From the NCBI GenBank assembly GCA_934178345.1, contig CAKPQG010000010.1, positions 1 to 64,000 on the forward strand: DNA of 64,000 nt, written 5' to 3'. This document shows, one piece after another, positions 50,068-59,288 of the stretch (within the stretch, counting starts at the first letter, position 1; every line of letters begins with the position of its first letter). The notes beneath the pieces were generated by a model. That model had not been told where the DNA came from, did no database searches, and saw nothing but the letters and a program-made list of their open reading frames with translations. A program made the translations under genes and the position numbers. This DNA is from an uncultured Dialister sp. Lineage in GTDB: Bacteria; Bacillota; Negativicutes; Veillonellales; Dialisteraceae.

Positions 50068-51624
50068 ATGTCGGAACAAAAGCCGCTCATTTACGGTATC
50101 ATTCACATCGGCTCGTCGAATCTGTCTCTTCGTATCGTAGAGTACAAGAATGTCAATGAAGTCCGTGTCATCGAGTCCGTGAGGAAGGATACGAACTTTG
50201 GGGAAGAGGTATTCAATCATAAGAATCTGTCTTTCGCTTCGATTCGGAAGCTCTGCCGCATGCTGAATGGCTTGAAGCAGCTGCTGTCGGATTATCAGGT
50301 GAAGGTATATGCGGCGTATGCGACGGCGGTTTTCCGTGAAGCGGATAACTGCCGCTCGATTCTGGATCTGATCCGTGTCAAGACGGGATTCAATGTGCAG
50401 GTCGTGGACATGCCGCAGGAGATCTATTTCAAGCATTTCGGTCTTTCCTACCAGCTGAAGCAGTATAACCGGGCGGCGAATGAGCGTCTGGGGAAGAATT
50501 TCCTCTTCGTCGACATCACGTCGGGGTGCGTGGGGCTCACGGTGTGGGAGAAGGGCTCGCTCTGCTACCAGCACAATGTACATATCGGGACGCTCCGCCT
50601 TTTGGAGACGTTCACGACGAACCAGCGCGAGTCGCGCTATTTCCCGGAAGCGCTGGCGGAGTACATCCATGCGATCATGGAGCCGCTCTGGGTATCGATC
50701 AGAAAGTATGACATCGATACGGTCGTTCTCTCGGGCCGTGAGGCGAGGATCGTCGCGATGCTCTTGCACCATGACCTTGATCAGCGGGATATCGCGGAGG
50801 TGAAGCCTCAGGAATTCGGCAAGGTGTATGACGAGGTGGGAAAATTCTCCACTTCGATGATCATGCAGAAGTATCATATCAGTGAGGCATGGGCGCTCAC
50901 TGTCTCGCCGACGCTGCATATTTATCAGGAGATCCTGAATGCGATCCCTGTGAAGCATGTAGTCATGATGGGGATGACCTTCGTGCGCTCGGCATCGCTC
51001 TTCTATGGGGCGCAGAAGACGAATGATCCGGCGCTTGCGTACATGCGCGCGCAGAATCTGGAGCTGACGCGCTCAATCGCGGCAGACTATTACTATGAAC
51101 CGGTGCATGCGAAGGCGATGGAGCTCTACAGCAAAGTGATCGTTCAGGCCTTTGACCGCGGAAATGGGCTCAATGACCGGGATGAATTCCTGCTCCGTAT
51201 GGCGATCATCCTGTACCAGATCGGGAAGTATGTGAATCTTTTGGGGTCGTCCATGCAGGCGTGGAATATGGTCCGCGGAACGGATATTTTCGGGATTTCC
51301 GACCGCGAGAAGGATATCGTGGCGTGCATCGTCTACTATGATCACAAGGGGTTCCCGAATGATGACGATGAGCCATTCCGCATCCTGTCAGATGAGTCGA
51401 AGATGACGGCGTTGAAGCTGATAGCCATCTTCCGTTTGGTCCGTGCGATGGATATGTCGAGGAAGCAGAAGCTGAAAGATCTTTCGGCACATATCTCGGG
51501 GGATGCGCTTGTCATCGAGTATGAATCGAGTGAGGATACGGCTTTGGAGACATGGCTGTTCAATAAAGAAAAAACAATGTTTGAAACGGTATTTGGCATG
51601 GAAGCCAAATTGGAGCGGAGGTAA
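50068..51624 (+). CDS. Ppx/GppA phosphatase family protein
   Basis: The 518-aa protein belongs to the exopolyphosphatase/pppGpp phosphohydrolase family: IIHIGSSNLSLRIVEYKNVN (an IDIGSNS-like motif), AYATAVFREADNC, and FVDITSGCVGLTVWEKGSLC (G-S/T-rich phosphate loop) in the ASKHA fold. A C-terminal HD-like helical domain follows (LLRMAIILYQIGKYVNLLGS, IVYYDHKGFPN). Some canonical residues differ (IHIGSS, DITSGC), so substrate preference is uncertain. It starts at ATG 50068 with AAAGGAGGG; frames upstream of this are repeat DNA. It sits 2 nt ahead of ppk, which argues for a polyphosphate-cycle operon. Confidence 0.88.
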   Translation: MSEQKPLIYGIIHIGSSNLSLRIVEYKNVNEVRVIESVRKDTNFGEEVFNHKNLSFASIRKLCRMLNGLKQLLSDYQVKVYAAYATAVFREADNCRSILDLIRVKTGFNVQVVDMPQEIYFKHFGLSYQLKQYNRAANERLGKNFLFVDITSGCVGLTVWEKGSLCYQHNVHIGTLRLLETFTTNQRESRYFPEALAEYIHAIMEPLWVSIRKYDIDTVVLSGREARIVAMLLHHDLDQRDIAEVKPQEFGKVYDEVGKFSTSMIMQKYHISEAWALTVSPTLHIYQEILNAIPVKHVVMMGMTFVRSASLFYGAQKTNDPALAYMRAQNLELTRSIAADYYYEPVHAKAMELYSKVIVQAFDRGNGLNDRDEFLLRMAIILYQIGKYVNLLGSSMQAWNMVRGTDIFGISDREKDIVACIVYYDHKGFPNDDDEPFRILSDESKMTALKLIAIFRLVRAMDMSRKQKLKDLSAHISGDALVIEYESSEDTALETWLFNKEKTMFETVFGMEAKLERR

Positions 51625-51626
51625 CT

Positions 51627-53801
51627 ATGGACGTGCAGGATAGACATCAGCATTATTATCTGAACCGCGAGCTGTCGTGGCTGCAGTTCAATCGCCGCGT
51701 ACTGCAGGAGGCGGTGGATCCGAACAATCCCCTGCTGGAAAAATTGAAATTCCTTGCGATCACGAGTTCGAATCTGGATGAATTCTTCATGATCCGCGTG
51801 GCGGGGCTGAAGCACCAGAAGGAAAATGGCGTGAAGCGCCGTGACATCGCCCATATGACACCGGAGGAGCAGCTTGAGCAGATTTCCGACACCTGCCAGA
51901 AGCTCGTCGCGCGCCAGTATCGTTTCCTCCATATGATCCTGTCCGAGCTTCGCACGGAAGGGCTCTACTTCATCCATCCGGAAGATGCGACAGAAGCGCA
52001 GAAGAAATGGATGGAAGACTACTTCGAGCGGCAGGTCTTCCCGGTCGTCACACCGATGGCCGTCGACTCCTCACATCCGTTCCCGTTCCTCGCATCGAAG
52101 AGCCTCAATATCGCGATGCTGCTCGAAAGGAACGAGCGCGACCTTTCGCTGGATGAGGAAAATGATATCGATGTGAAGACAGCGATCGTGCCGGTGCCAT
52201 CGGTGCTTCCCCGTATCGTCCGCCTGCCGGATGATCCGGAAAAGAAGGGACGCCATGACTTTGTCCTCTTGGAACAGGTCATCCGTCACTTTGCGTCTCG
52301 TTTCTTCATCGGATACGACCTTCTGGAGGCACATCCTTTCCGCATCACGCGTGACGCGGATCTTGCCATCGATGAAGAAGATGCGCAGGATCTCGTCGTC
52401 GAGGTGGAGCGCCAGCTGAAAAAACGCCAGCGCGGGGAGGCCGTGCGTATCGAATTCGAAGCAGGCACCAGCCGCTTCATGCAGCGCTTCATGACGCAGG
52501 AGATGCACCTCGCGAAAGAGGATCTGTATGAAATCGACGGCCCGCTCGATATGACGATGTTCTTTTCCTTCTGCGGCATCAAGGGCTACGACCGTCTCCG
52601 CTATCCGGAAGCGCATCCGCATCGCCCATGGTCCATGATCCAGCTCGAAAAGGATGGTCGGAAGAATATTTTCGAGATGATCCGTGAGAAAGATCTCCTC
52701 GTGCATCTGCCTTATGAATCCTTTGAAGACTCTGTCGTCAATTTCGTCGCTTCTGCAGCAGCTGACCCCGACGTCCTTGCTATCAAGCAGACACTCTATC
52801 GCGTGGCTTCTTCCTCGCCGATCATTCAGGCGCTCGAAAAAGCAGCGCAGAACGGCAAGCAGGTCACGGTCCTCATGGAAGTCAAGGCGCGCTTCGATGA
52901 AGCGAATAACATCCTGATGGCCCGCCGCCTTGAAAAAGCAGGCGCGCATGTCATCTATGGCCTTGTCGGGCTCAAGACGCACTCGAAGTGTACGCTCGTC
53001 ATCCGCCGCGAAAAGGATGGTATCCGTCGCTACGTCCATGTCGCGACCGGCAACTACAATGCATCCACAGCCAAGCTCTACACCGACCTTGGCGTCTTCA
53101 CCTGCAATGACCAGTTCGGCAGCGACGCTTCTGCCTTCTTCAACCTGCTCTCCGGCTACTCTGACCCGCCGCTGTGGGACTCCTTCATCGTCGCGCCGAT
53201 CAATCTTCGCCAGCGCTGCATGGAGCTCATCGACCGCGAGATCGCCTTCGCCAAGCAGGGCGAGCACGCACACATGGTCGCCAAGATGAATTCCCTCCTC
53301 GATAAGGAAATCATTGATAAGCTCTATGAAGCCTCTCAGGCAGGCGTCAGGATCGAGCTCATCGTTCGCGGCATCTGCGTCCTCATCCCGGGCATCCCCG
53401 GCGTCAGTGACAACATCACCGTCAGAAGCCTCGTCGGCCGCTTCCTGGAACACAGCCGCGTCTTCTGGTTCGCCAATGGCGGCCGTGAAGAGCTGTATAT
53501 CAGCAGTGCGGACTGGATGCCGAGAAACCTCAATGACCGCGTCGAGCTCATGATCCCTGTGCGTGACGCCGATCTCTGCCACCGTCTGAAGGACATGGTC
53601 AATATGGAGCTCGCGGACAACCAGAAAGCGCACATCATGCAGTCCGATGGCATGTGGAAAAAGGAAATCGCACCTGCTGATAAAGTGGGCGCACAGGCCG
53701 AATTCCAGCGTATCGCGGAGAAGCGTGACCGCGAAGATGAAATGACTCTCGCGCAGAAAATGGAACCCTATATGCCTGTCTTTGGGAAAAAAGAAAAGTA
53801 A
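51627..53801 (+). CDS. ppk1: Polyphosphate kinase 1
   Basis: PPK1 makes polyphosphate reversibly from ATP. The 724-aa protein has the N-terminal YYLNRELSWLQFNRRVLQEA motif, the TSSNLDEFFMIRVAG segment, two PLD-like catalytic domains with VTVLMEVKARFDEANNILMA, GLKTHSKCTLVIRREKDG (active-site His) and HVATGNYNASTAKLYTDLG, and C-terminal IELIVRGICVLIPGIPGVSD. Length is typical. ATG 51627 follows GGAGGTAACT. A terminator lies 12 nt after the stop. Confidence 0.97.
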   Translation: MDVQDRHQHYYLNRELSWLQFNRRVLQEAVDPNNPLLEKLKFLAITSSNLDEFFMIRVAGLKHQKENGVKRRDIAHMTPEEQLEQISDTCQKLVARQYRFLHMILSELRTEGLYFIHPEDATEAQKKWMEDYFERQVFPVVTPMAVDSSHPFPFLASKSLNIAMLLERNERDLSLDEENDIDVKTAIVPVPSVLPRIVRLPDDPEKKGRHDFVLLEQVIRHFASRFFIGYDLLEAHPFRITRDADLAIDEEDAQDLVVEVERQLKKRQRGEAVRIEFEAGTSRFMQRFMTQEMHLAKEDLYEIDGPLDMTMFFSFCGIKGYDRLRYPEAHPHRPWSMIQLEKDGRKNIFEMIREKDLLVHLPYESFEDSVVNFVASAAADPDVLAIKQTLYRVASSSPIIQALEKAAQNGKQVTVLMEVKARFDEANNILMARRLEKAGAHVIYGLVGLKTHSKCTLVIRREKDGIRRYVHVATGNYNASTAKLYTDLGVFTCNDQFGSDASAFFNLLSGYSDPPLWDSFIVAPINLRQRCMELIDREIAFAKQGEHAHMVAKMNSLLDKEIIDKLYEASQAGVRIELIVRGICVLIPGIPGVSDNITVRSLVGRFLEHSRVFWFANGGREELYISSADWMPRNLNDRVELMIPVRDADLCHRLKDMVNMELADNQKAHIMQSDGMWKKEIAPADKVGAQAEFQRIAEKRDREDEMTLAQKMEPYMPVFGKKEK

Positions 53802-53813
53802 ATCATGTATGAC

Positions 53814-53842
53814 AAAAGCCGAAGCGAATGCTTCGGCTTTTT
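53814..53842 (+). terminator. Terminator of the ppx-ppk operon
   Basis: AAAAGCCGAAGC pairs with GCTTCGGCTTTTT around GAAT. Confidence 0.92.
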
Positions 53843-53849
53843 GCGTGGG

Positions 53850-54218
53850 TGGTGACTAGTGACTAGTGACTGGTGACTACATACCACCTTCGGGCATCGC
53901 CACTATTTATACTCTGCGGTGCTTCTATATTTTTATGCGCCGCACCAACCCCTTTGAACCTCTTGAACCTCTTTCGCACGCAATCAAGGGACGATCCGCC
54001 CCAGAGGCTAAGTTTGAAAGCAGGGATGATAAGTAGCTAGGGATTAGTGGCTAGGGATTAGGAGCCTCGAGTGACTAGTGACTGGTGACTAGATACCACT
54101 TTCGGGCATCGCCCCATATATATTTGCGGCGAAGCCGCCACCTTCATTCCTAATTCCTCATTCAGGTCGAGCTTTCGCACGCATCAAGGGACGATCCGCC
54201 CCAGGGGCTAACTCTGAA
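53850..54218. repeat. Composite intergenic repeat block 14
   Basis: Two plus-oriented copies in tandem: GTGACTA heptamers, CACCTTCGGGCATCGCC near 53886, GCGGTGC...GCGCCGC, TTGAACCTC; then TTTGAAAGCAGGGATG near 54012, CTAGGGATTAG, GTGACTG, TTTCGGGCATCGCCCC near 54099, ATTCCTA. No gene. Confidence 0.87.
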
Positions 54219-54445
54219 GTTGATTCTCTATTATCCACTTTTCCTTCTGCCGTCTTCTCTTTTTGGGAAAGAATTACAAAATTCAAGGATTTTGATGGGC
54301 AGATTTCCCACTTTGAGTGAAAATGTGAAAGACGAAACGTCAAAGATGGGACAAAGTTGGGCTATCTCGGGGGAGAGATTGGCTTGGCTTGAGGTTGACA
54401 ATAAGGCGGAAAGCGGAATGCACAAAATGCGAAAGAAACGATAAC

Positions 54446-54637
54446 ATGGGAGATAGACCGATTCATAATCTGTTAATAATCTTCAAATGTCTATTGGGGA
54501 GATACAAGATTGACAATTTGATTGATGAATATTATTCGAGAATATATGATAAAAATCGTGATAGGACAAAAAGCATAGCAAAGGATAGCGTGCGATGTAT
54601 ACAGTGGTACATGCAAGAAATATTCGATAAATACTGA
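54446..54637 (+). CDS. Small AT-rich hypothetical ORF, possibly a relic
   Basis: A 63-aa frame (MGDRPIHNLLIIFKCLLGRY, then YYSRIYDKNRDRTKSIAKD) starts at 54446. There is only a weak AAGAAACG upstream. The composition of 54220-54640 is much more AT-rich than the surroundings, and no known domain is recognised. It may be a fragment of a foreign gene. Confidence is low. Confidence 0.3.
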   Translation: MGDRPIHNLLIIFKCLLGRYKIDNLIDEYYSRIYDKNRDRTKSIAKDSVRCIQWYMQEIFDKY

Positions 54638-54675
54638 ATAAAGATAGGTTCCTATTATTGTTAACATCGGAAAAA

Positions 54676-54703
54676 TTGACAAAAAGTCTCTCTATGGTAG
54701 AAT
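54676..54703 (+). promoter_or_regulatory. Promoter of the G5/3D protein gene
   Basis: TTGACA (54676-54681), 16-bp spacer, TAGAAT (54698-54703), 23 nt before the ATG at 54726. Confidence 0.7.
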
Positions 54704-54725
54704 AACGGCCATAGGAGATGCATTT

Positions 54726-55703
54726 ATGAAACCTTCAACGATGAACAAAGCGAAAAAAGTATTGGTATGTATATGTGCGGTGGCTGCCTTGGGAAGTCAG
54801 GTGGATCTGGCAGCAGCATCTTTAGATTTTCTGGGCGGCAGTCACGCGAAGACAGTGACCGTATATGATGGGGATCACAAGCAGGTCATTTCTACGGCAG
54901 CCTCCAATTTCAAGAATGTATTGAGCGAGCTCAATGTATCACTGAAGGCGTATGACACATTCTGGACAAGCACGAAGGACGTCACGGACGGCGCAGTCAT
55001 CGTGGTGGAGCGGGCGGTGCCCGTTTCTATCATCGCGAATGGCAAGAAAAAGGTTGTCTATACGACGCAGCAGACGGTGCAGGGCGTGGTGAATGATGCG
55101 GGCTTCGACTGGAAGAAGATGATGCCGATCGAAGACGGCCTGATGCAGGTGAAGGAAGGCATGCAGATCCACGTCGTCCCGTACACCGCGCGGAAGGTCT
55201 TCCGCAAGGAGGCGATGCCGATCCACTATAATAAGTGGTACGATGGAAGCCTCAGAGAAGATCAGGAAGTCGTCGTACAGGAGGGAGTCCCCGGCGAGCG
55301 GGAAGTGGAAATCGATGAATTCATCTCCGGCGGCAAGGTTGTGAAGACGGTCATCACGCATGCCAAGGTGCTCTCTGAGGGCACGCCGGGCATCATGAAG
55401 ACCGGCAAGGCAGAAGGGACGATGGGCTGGGTCGCCAATATGCATGCGAGTGCATATCATCCGAGCGATGGAGGCGGCAGCGGGATCACCGCGACAGGCA
55501 CGCAGGCCGGTCACGGCACGGTGGCAGTCGATCCCTCCGTCATCCCGCTCGGTACGAATGTATTCATCCCGAACTATGGCCATGCTGTCGCAGCGGATAC
55601 CGGCGGTGCGATCGTCGGTAACCGCATCGACCTCTGCATGGAGTCTTTCGAAGACTGCTTTAACTTCGGCCGGCAGAATATCGAAGTGTTTGTGAATTAT
55701 TAA
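54726..55703 (+). CDS. G5 and 3D domain cell-wall protein (YabE/YocH-like)
   Basis: The 325-aa exported protein starts with a signal-type segment (KKVLVCICAVAALGSQVDLAAA). It then has two DUF348-like units (KTVTVYDGDHKQVISTAASN, VPVSIIANGKKKVVYTTQQT), a G5 domain (VVVQEGVPGEREVEIDEFIS), and a C-terminal 3D domain with MHASAYHPSDGGGSGITATG, VAVDPSVIPLGTNVFIPNYG and ADTGGAIVGNRIDLCM, in which the three conserved Asp are visible. 3D domains resemble MltA lytic transglycosylases, so a peptidoglycan-cleaving role in the envelope is likely. ATAGGAGATG precedes ATG 54726. Confidence 0.9.
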   Translation: MKPSTMNKAKKVLVCICAVAALGSQVDLAAASLDFLGGSHAKTVTVYDGDHKQVISTAASNFKNVLSELNVSLKAYDTFWTSTKDVTDGAVIVVERAVPVSIIANGKKKVVYTTQQTVQGVVNDAGFDWKKMMPIEDGLMQVKEGMQIHVVPYTARKVFRKEAMPIHYNKWYDGSLREDQEVVVQEGVPGEREVEIDEFISGGKVVKTVITHAKVLSEGTPGIMKTGKAEGTMGWVANMHASAYHPSDGGGSGITATGTQAGHGTVAVDPSVIPLGTNVFIPNYGHAVAADTGGAIVGNRIDLCMESFEDCFNFGRQNIEVFVNY

Positions 55704-56215
55704 GGGTTCAGGGTTCAAGGTTCAGGGGTGTGGTGCGGCGCATAAAATATGGAAGCGCCGCGATGTGTAAATGGGGCGATGCCCGAAGGTAGTATTTCAG
55801 TGACCTTCGGGCATCGCCTTTTCTATTTTGTGGCGAAGCCGCCACTACAACCCCGAACCCCGAAGTGTGAAAGCAGGGATGAGTAGCTAGGGATTAGGGA
55901 TTGGGGATTAGGTGTGACTGGTGACTGGGGTTCTCTGGTATCGTCATCCCGAGCGCAGCCGAGGGATCTTTCTTGCACTGCGGGAATCAGTGTGTATGCG
56001 CTGAGGGAAAACGATGTCTTGGTGCTGCCTCACATGTGACCATGAGCGTTCGGCAATAAAGATCGAGGGCTACGCTCGAAATGACGATGTGCGCGAAGCG
56101 CTATCAAAGCTCCGCGGTGCTTTCCTATTTTGATGCGCCGCACCACCACTCCTCACTCCTCACTTAGAGAGTGCGAGGCTTTCATCCAGAGTCAAGGGGC
56201 GCCCCGCCCAGTTCC
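55703..56215. repeat. Composite intergenic repeat block 15
   Basis: A minus-oriented core (GTGCGGCGC...GCGCCGCG, 55733-55762; GGGCGATGCCCGAAGG) abuts a plus-oriented one (CCTTCGGGCATCGCC, 55803). Then follow GTGTGAAAGCAGGGATGAG near 55865, CTAGGGATTAGGG, a GTCATCCCGAGCGCAGCCGA fragment near 55943, and a third hairpin core (GCGGTGC...GCGCCGC, about 56114-56142). No coding evidence. Confidence 0.85.
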
Positions 56216-56283
56216 CACAAAAAACTCCCTACTGCGCGTACCCTCTCTCTCATGCTATAATAAAGCAATATATAGGAGGTACT

Positions 56284-56718
56284 ATGCTGACAGTTTATAT
56301 AGCTTTATTCGTGACCGTGCTGGATCAGCTGGTGAAATGGTTCGTCCAGCAGCACATGGTCTGGGGAGAATCGATCCCGCTCATTTCCGGGGTGTTTCAT
56401 CTGACCTACATCATCAATCCCGGTGCGGCCTTCGGCATTCTGGCGTATCAGAGATGGTTTTTCCTTGCGATCGTCATCCTGCTCTTCGGCGCGTTCTTCT
56501 TTTTCCGGAAGCGCATCCCGGAAGAGCCCCGCTATTTCCCGGCTGCCATCGGCATGCTGCTCGGAGGGGCTTTGGGAAATGCCATCGACCGCGTGCGTAT
56601 CAGCGGAGTGGTGGACTTCTTCGATTTCCGCATCTGGCCGATTTTCAATGTAGCAGACATTTTCATCTGTGTCGGCGTGGCACTGATTGTATTTTATTTT
56701 TGGAGACATGAAGCATGA
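56284..56718 (+). CDS. lspA: Signal peptidase II
   Basis: LspA removes signal peptides from prolipoproteins in the inner membrane. The 144-aa protein has four hydrophobic helices and both catalytic Asp motifs: GGALGNAIDRVRISGVVDF and FNVADIFICVGVALI, plus LDQLVKW and INPGAAFGIL. AGGAGGTACT precedes ATG 56284, and TATAAT lies near 56258. It overlaps rluD by 4 nt, a common Firmicutes pairing. Confidence 0.96.
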   Translation: MLTVYIALFVTVLDQLVKWFVQQHMVWGESIPLISGVFHLTYIINPGAAFGILAYQRWFFLAIVILLFGAFFFFRKRIPEEPRYFPAAIGMLLGGALGNAIDRVRISGVVDFFDFRIWPIFNVADIFICVGVALIVFYFWRHEA

Positions 56719-57641
56719 GTGAGAAAATTTACGTCGTGACCGAGCAAGAAGCAGGACAGCGTCTCGACCAGTTCCTGAAAGAGGCCTCCGGGCTCACCCG
56801 TTCCGAAGTACAGAAATGGATCAAAGACGGCCGTGCGCTGCTCGCCGATGGCAAGATGATCCGTCCGAATTACCATGTGCAGGCAGGTGATCAGATTTCC
56901 TTTTCATGGGAAGAGAAGAAAGAGCTTACGCTCATCCCACAGGACCTTCCTTTGGATATCCTCTACGAAGATGAGCACATGCTGGTCATCAATAAAGCGC
57001 GCGGCATGGTCGTGCATCCCGGCTCGGGCAATCCGGATGGCACACTGGTGAATGCCCTCCTCTACCATGTCGGCCCTTCGCTTTTCGATGCCTGCGAAGA
57101 TCCCATCCGTCCGGGCATTGTACACCGCCTTGACAAGGATACCTCGGGCGTCATGGTCGTCGCAAAGTCGAAGGAAGCCTTCCCTGTGCTGAAGGAAGAA
57201 ATCGCGACGCACGAAGCGGAGCGTCACTACGTTGCCCTCGTCCATGGGCAGATGGAAGGAAATACGGGCGTGATCCGTTTCCCTTTGGGGCGCAGTACGA
57301 AAGACCGCATGAAATGGGACGTCCAGCCTAAGACCGGCAAGCATGCCGTCACTCACTTCCGCGTGCTCGAATTCATGCCTCATTACTCATGGATCGAGTG
57401 TAAGCTGGAAACCGGACGCACCCACCAGATCCGCGTTCACATGGCGCACATCCGCCATCCCGTCGTGAATGACCCGCTCTACGGCTGGAAGAAAGACCAT
57501 TTCCCCATCGAAGGCCAGGCGCTCCATTCGTGGACACTCGACATTCGCCACCCTGTGACGGGTCAGGCGCTCCACTTCGAAGCGCCGATCCCCGCAGATC
57601 TTGCACTCTGCCTTCAGATGGCGAGAAAAGGGGAAATGTAA
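56715..57641 (+). CDS. rluD: RluA/RluD family 23S rRNA pseudouridine synthase
   Basis: The 308-aa protein has an N-terminal S4 domain (QRLDQFLKEASGLTRSEVQK), the catalytic motif VHRLDKDTSGVMVVAKS near residue 138, YVALVHGQMEGNTGVIRFPL and LETGRTHQIRVHMAHIRHPV. It should modify helix 69-type uridines in 23S rRNA; the exact targets are assumed from the family. It is translationally coupled to lspA (ATGA overlap). A truncated MITE-like element follows its stop. Confidence 0.94.
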   Translation: MSEKIYVVTEQEAGQRLDQFLKEASGLTRSEVQKWIKDGRALLADGKMIRPNYHVQAGDQISFSWEEKKELTLIPQDLPLDILYEDEHMLVINKARGMVVHPGSGNPDGTLVNALLYHVGPSLFDACEDPIRPGIVHRLDKDTSGVMVVAKSKEAFPVLKEEIATHEAERHYVALVHGQMEGNTGVIRFPLGRSTKDRMKWDVQPKTGKHAVTHFRVLEFMPHYSWIECKLETGRTHQIRVHMAHIRHPVVNDPLYGWKKDHFPIEGQALHSWTLDIRHPVTGQALHFEAPIPADLALCLQMARKGEM

Positions 57642-57689
57642 AGCGCGTGTTCTCTGGAGGGAGCCTTGCATTTACCAATCCCTGGCTAA

Positions 57690-57772
57690 TTAAGGAAACG
57701 CTGATTAAATCGCAGACTCAAATTTCATATGGATTTTTATACATAGCTTCGTCATCATCTTCCTTAAATAGC
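57690..57772. mobile_element. Half copy of the MITE-like element
   Basis: Begins TTAAGGAAACGCTGATTAAA and matches the left half of copy A through CTTCGTCATCATCTTCCTTA. It ends abruptly at AAATAGCTT, where the AAGTTTGAAAGCAGGGATGA repeat module begins. The right half is missing. Confidence 0.78.
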
Positions 57773-58022
57773 TTAAGTTTGAAAGCAGGGATGAGTGGCT
57801 AGGGGTTGGGGATTAGGAGTGACTGGTGACTTAAATGCCACTTTCGAGCATCGCCCTATTTATACTCCGCGGCGCTTCTATGTTTTTATGCGCCGCACCA
57901 CCATTTCTAATTTCTCATTTCTAATTTCTCATTCAAGCGAAGTTTTCAAACGGAATCAAAGGGCAGCACGTCCAAGGGGCTAACCCAGTCCCCAGTCCCT
58001 AGTCACCAGTCACCAGTCACCC
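57768..58022. repeat. Composite intergenic repeat block 16
   Basis: TTTGAAAGCAGGGATGAG, CTAGGGGTTGGGGATTAGG, GTGACTG, CACTTTCGAGCATCGCCC near 57840, GCGGCGC...GCGCCGC (57871-57897), ATTTCTA heptamers and CAGTCAC heptamers directly up to the peptidase Shine-Dalgarno. Confidence 0.88.
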
Positions 58023-58037
58023 GAAAGGAGAATTTCT

Positions 58038-59009
58038 ATGATTACACGTACCATATCCGTTCCGGGATTTCGCATCGGCACAGCAGAAGACCGTGTGGGC
58101 CTTACAGGCGTGACCGTCATTCTGGCACCGGAAGGCGGCGCGACCGCGGGAGTCGATGTACGCGGCTGCGCGCCGGGGACGCGGGAGACAGATCTTCTCT
58201 CCCCGGAGAAAACCGTGCAGCAGATCCACGCCGTCGTCCTTTCCGGCGGCTCCGCCTTTGGCCTCGAAGCCGCCAGCGGCGTCATGAATGCTCTGGCAGA
58301 AGACGGCGTCGGATTTCCTGTAGGGCCGGTTTCTGTACCGATCGTTTGCGGCGCGGTGCTCTTCGACCTTTTGATCGGAGATCCGAAAGCCCATCCCGAT
58401 CTTGCCATGGGATACAAGGCAGCGAAGCGGGCGGATGTGACATTTCCCATCGGCTGCTACGGCGCAGGGACAGGCGCGACGGTCGGCAAGCTCAAGGGCG
58501 CAGAGCATGCCATGAAGAGCGGTGCCGGCTATGCCGAGATTTCCCTCGAAAGCGGCCTCTGCGTCGGAGCTTACATGGCAGTCAATGCGTGCGGCGAAGT
58601 GTACGACAAAGAGACTGCGCTTGCCGGTATTCTTTCCGATGATGAGAAAACCATCCTTTCCTCGCATGACCTCATGCTCGCCGGATTCAAGCGCATCTTG
58701 GGCGGCAATACGTCCATCGGATGCGTCGTCACGAATGCAAAACTCACCAAAGCGGAGTGCAAAGCGGTGAGCGGTATGGCACACGATGGCTTCGCCAGAT
58801 CCATCCGCCCCGTCCATACCACGATGGATGGGGATACCGTCTTTACCATGGCATCCGGAGAGATCGCAGCGCCTGTCGATACGGTGGGCTATCTTGCAGA
58901 AGAAGCCATCCGCCTTGCTGTCCTTGATGCGGTCAAGAGCGCGGAATCGATGGGCGCTCGTCCGGCGTATGCGGATATCACGCGCGGGGTGCCCTTTGAT
59001 TGCGTTTGA
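58038..59009 (+). CDS. P1 family (DmpA-type) aminopeptidase
   Basis: The 323-aa protein matches the P1/S58 family of self-processing N-terminal-nucleophile hydrolases: PGFRIGTAEDRVGLTGVTVI, LSGGSAFGLEAASGVMNAL, GKLKGAEHAMKSGAGYAEIS and LGGNTSIGCVVTNAKLTKAE (the autocleavage region, with Thr/Ser as likely nucleophile), ending GARPAYADITRGVPFDCV. It hydrolyses small peptides or amides; the substrate is unknown. ATG 58038 follows AAAGGAGAATTTCT. Confidence 0.87.
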   Translation: MITRTISVPGFRIGTAEDRVGLTGVTVILAPEGGATAGVDVRGCAPGTRETDLLSPEKTVQQIHAVVLSGGSAFGLEAASGVMNALAEDGVGFPVGPVSVPIVCGAVLFDLLIGDPKAHPDLAMGYKAAKRADVTFPIGCYGAGTGATVGKLKGAEHAMKSGAGYAEISLESGLCVGAYMAVNACGEVYDKETALAGILSDDEKTILSSHDLMLAGFKRILGGNTSIGCVVTNAKLTKAECKAVSGMAHDGFARSIRPVHTTMDGDTVFTMASGEIAAPVDTVGYLAEEAIRLAVLDAVKSAESMGARPAYADITRGVPFDCV

Positions 59010-59220
59010 AAGCCTCGCTTGAATGAGAAATGAGGAATTAGGAATGAGGAATTAGGAATGAAGGTGGCGGCTTCGCCGCAAATATATATGGGGCGATGCC
59101 CGAAAGTGGTATCTAGTCACCAGTCCCTAGTCACCAGTCACTAGTCCCTAGTCACCAGTCACTAGTCACCAGTTACTTGCGGCTCCTAATCCCTAGTCCC
59201 TCATCCCTGCTTTCAAACTT
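59010..59220. repeat. Composite intergenic repeat block 17
   Basis: Minus-oriented copy: GAGGAATTAGGAATGAGG tract, GGTGGCGGCTTCGCCGC, GGGCGATGCCCGAAAGTGG near 59091, a long run of GTCACYA heptamers (59110-59175), CTAATCCC and CTGCTTTCAAACTT. Confidence 0.88.
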
Positions 59221-59288
59221 CCTTATTTCCCTACACGCGGCCAAATTGACATTTCCCTTCGCATCGCATACAATAGATATGTACCCTT

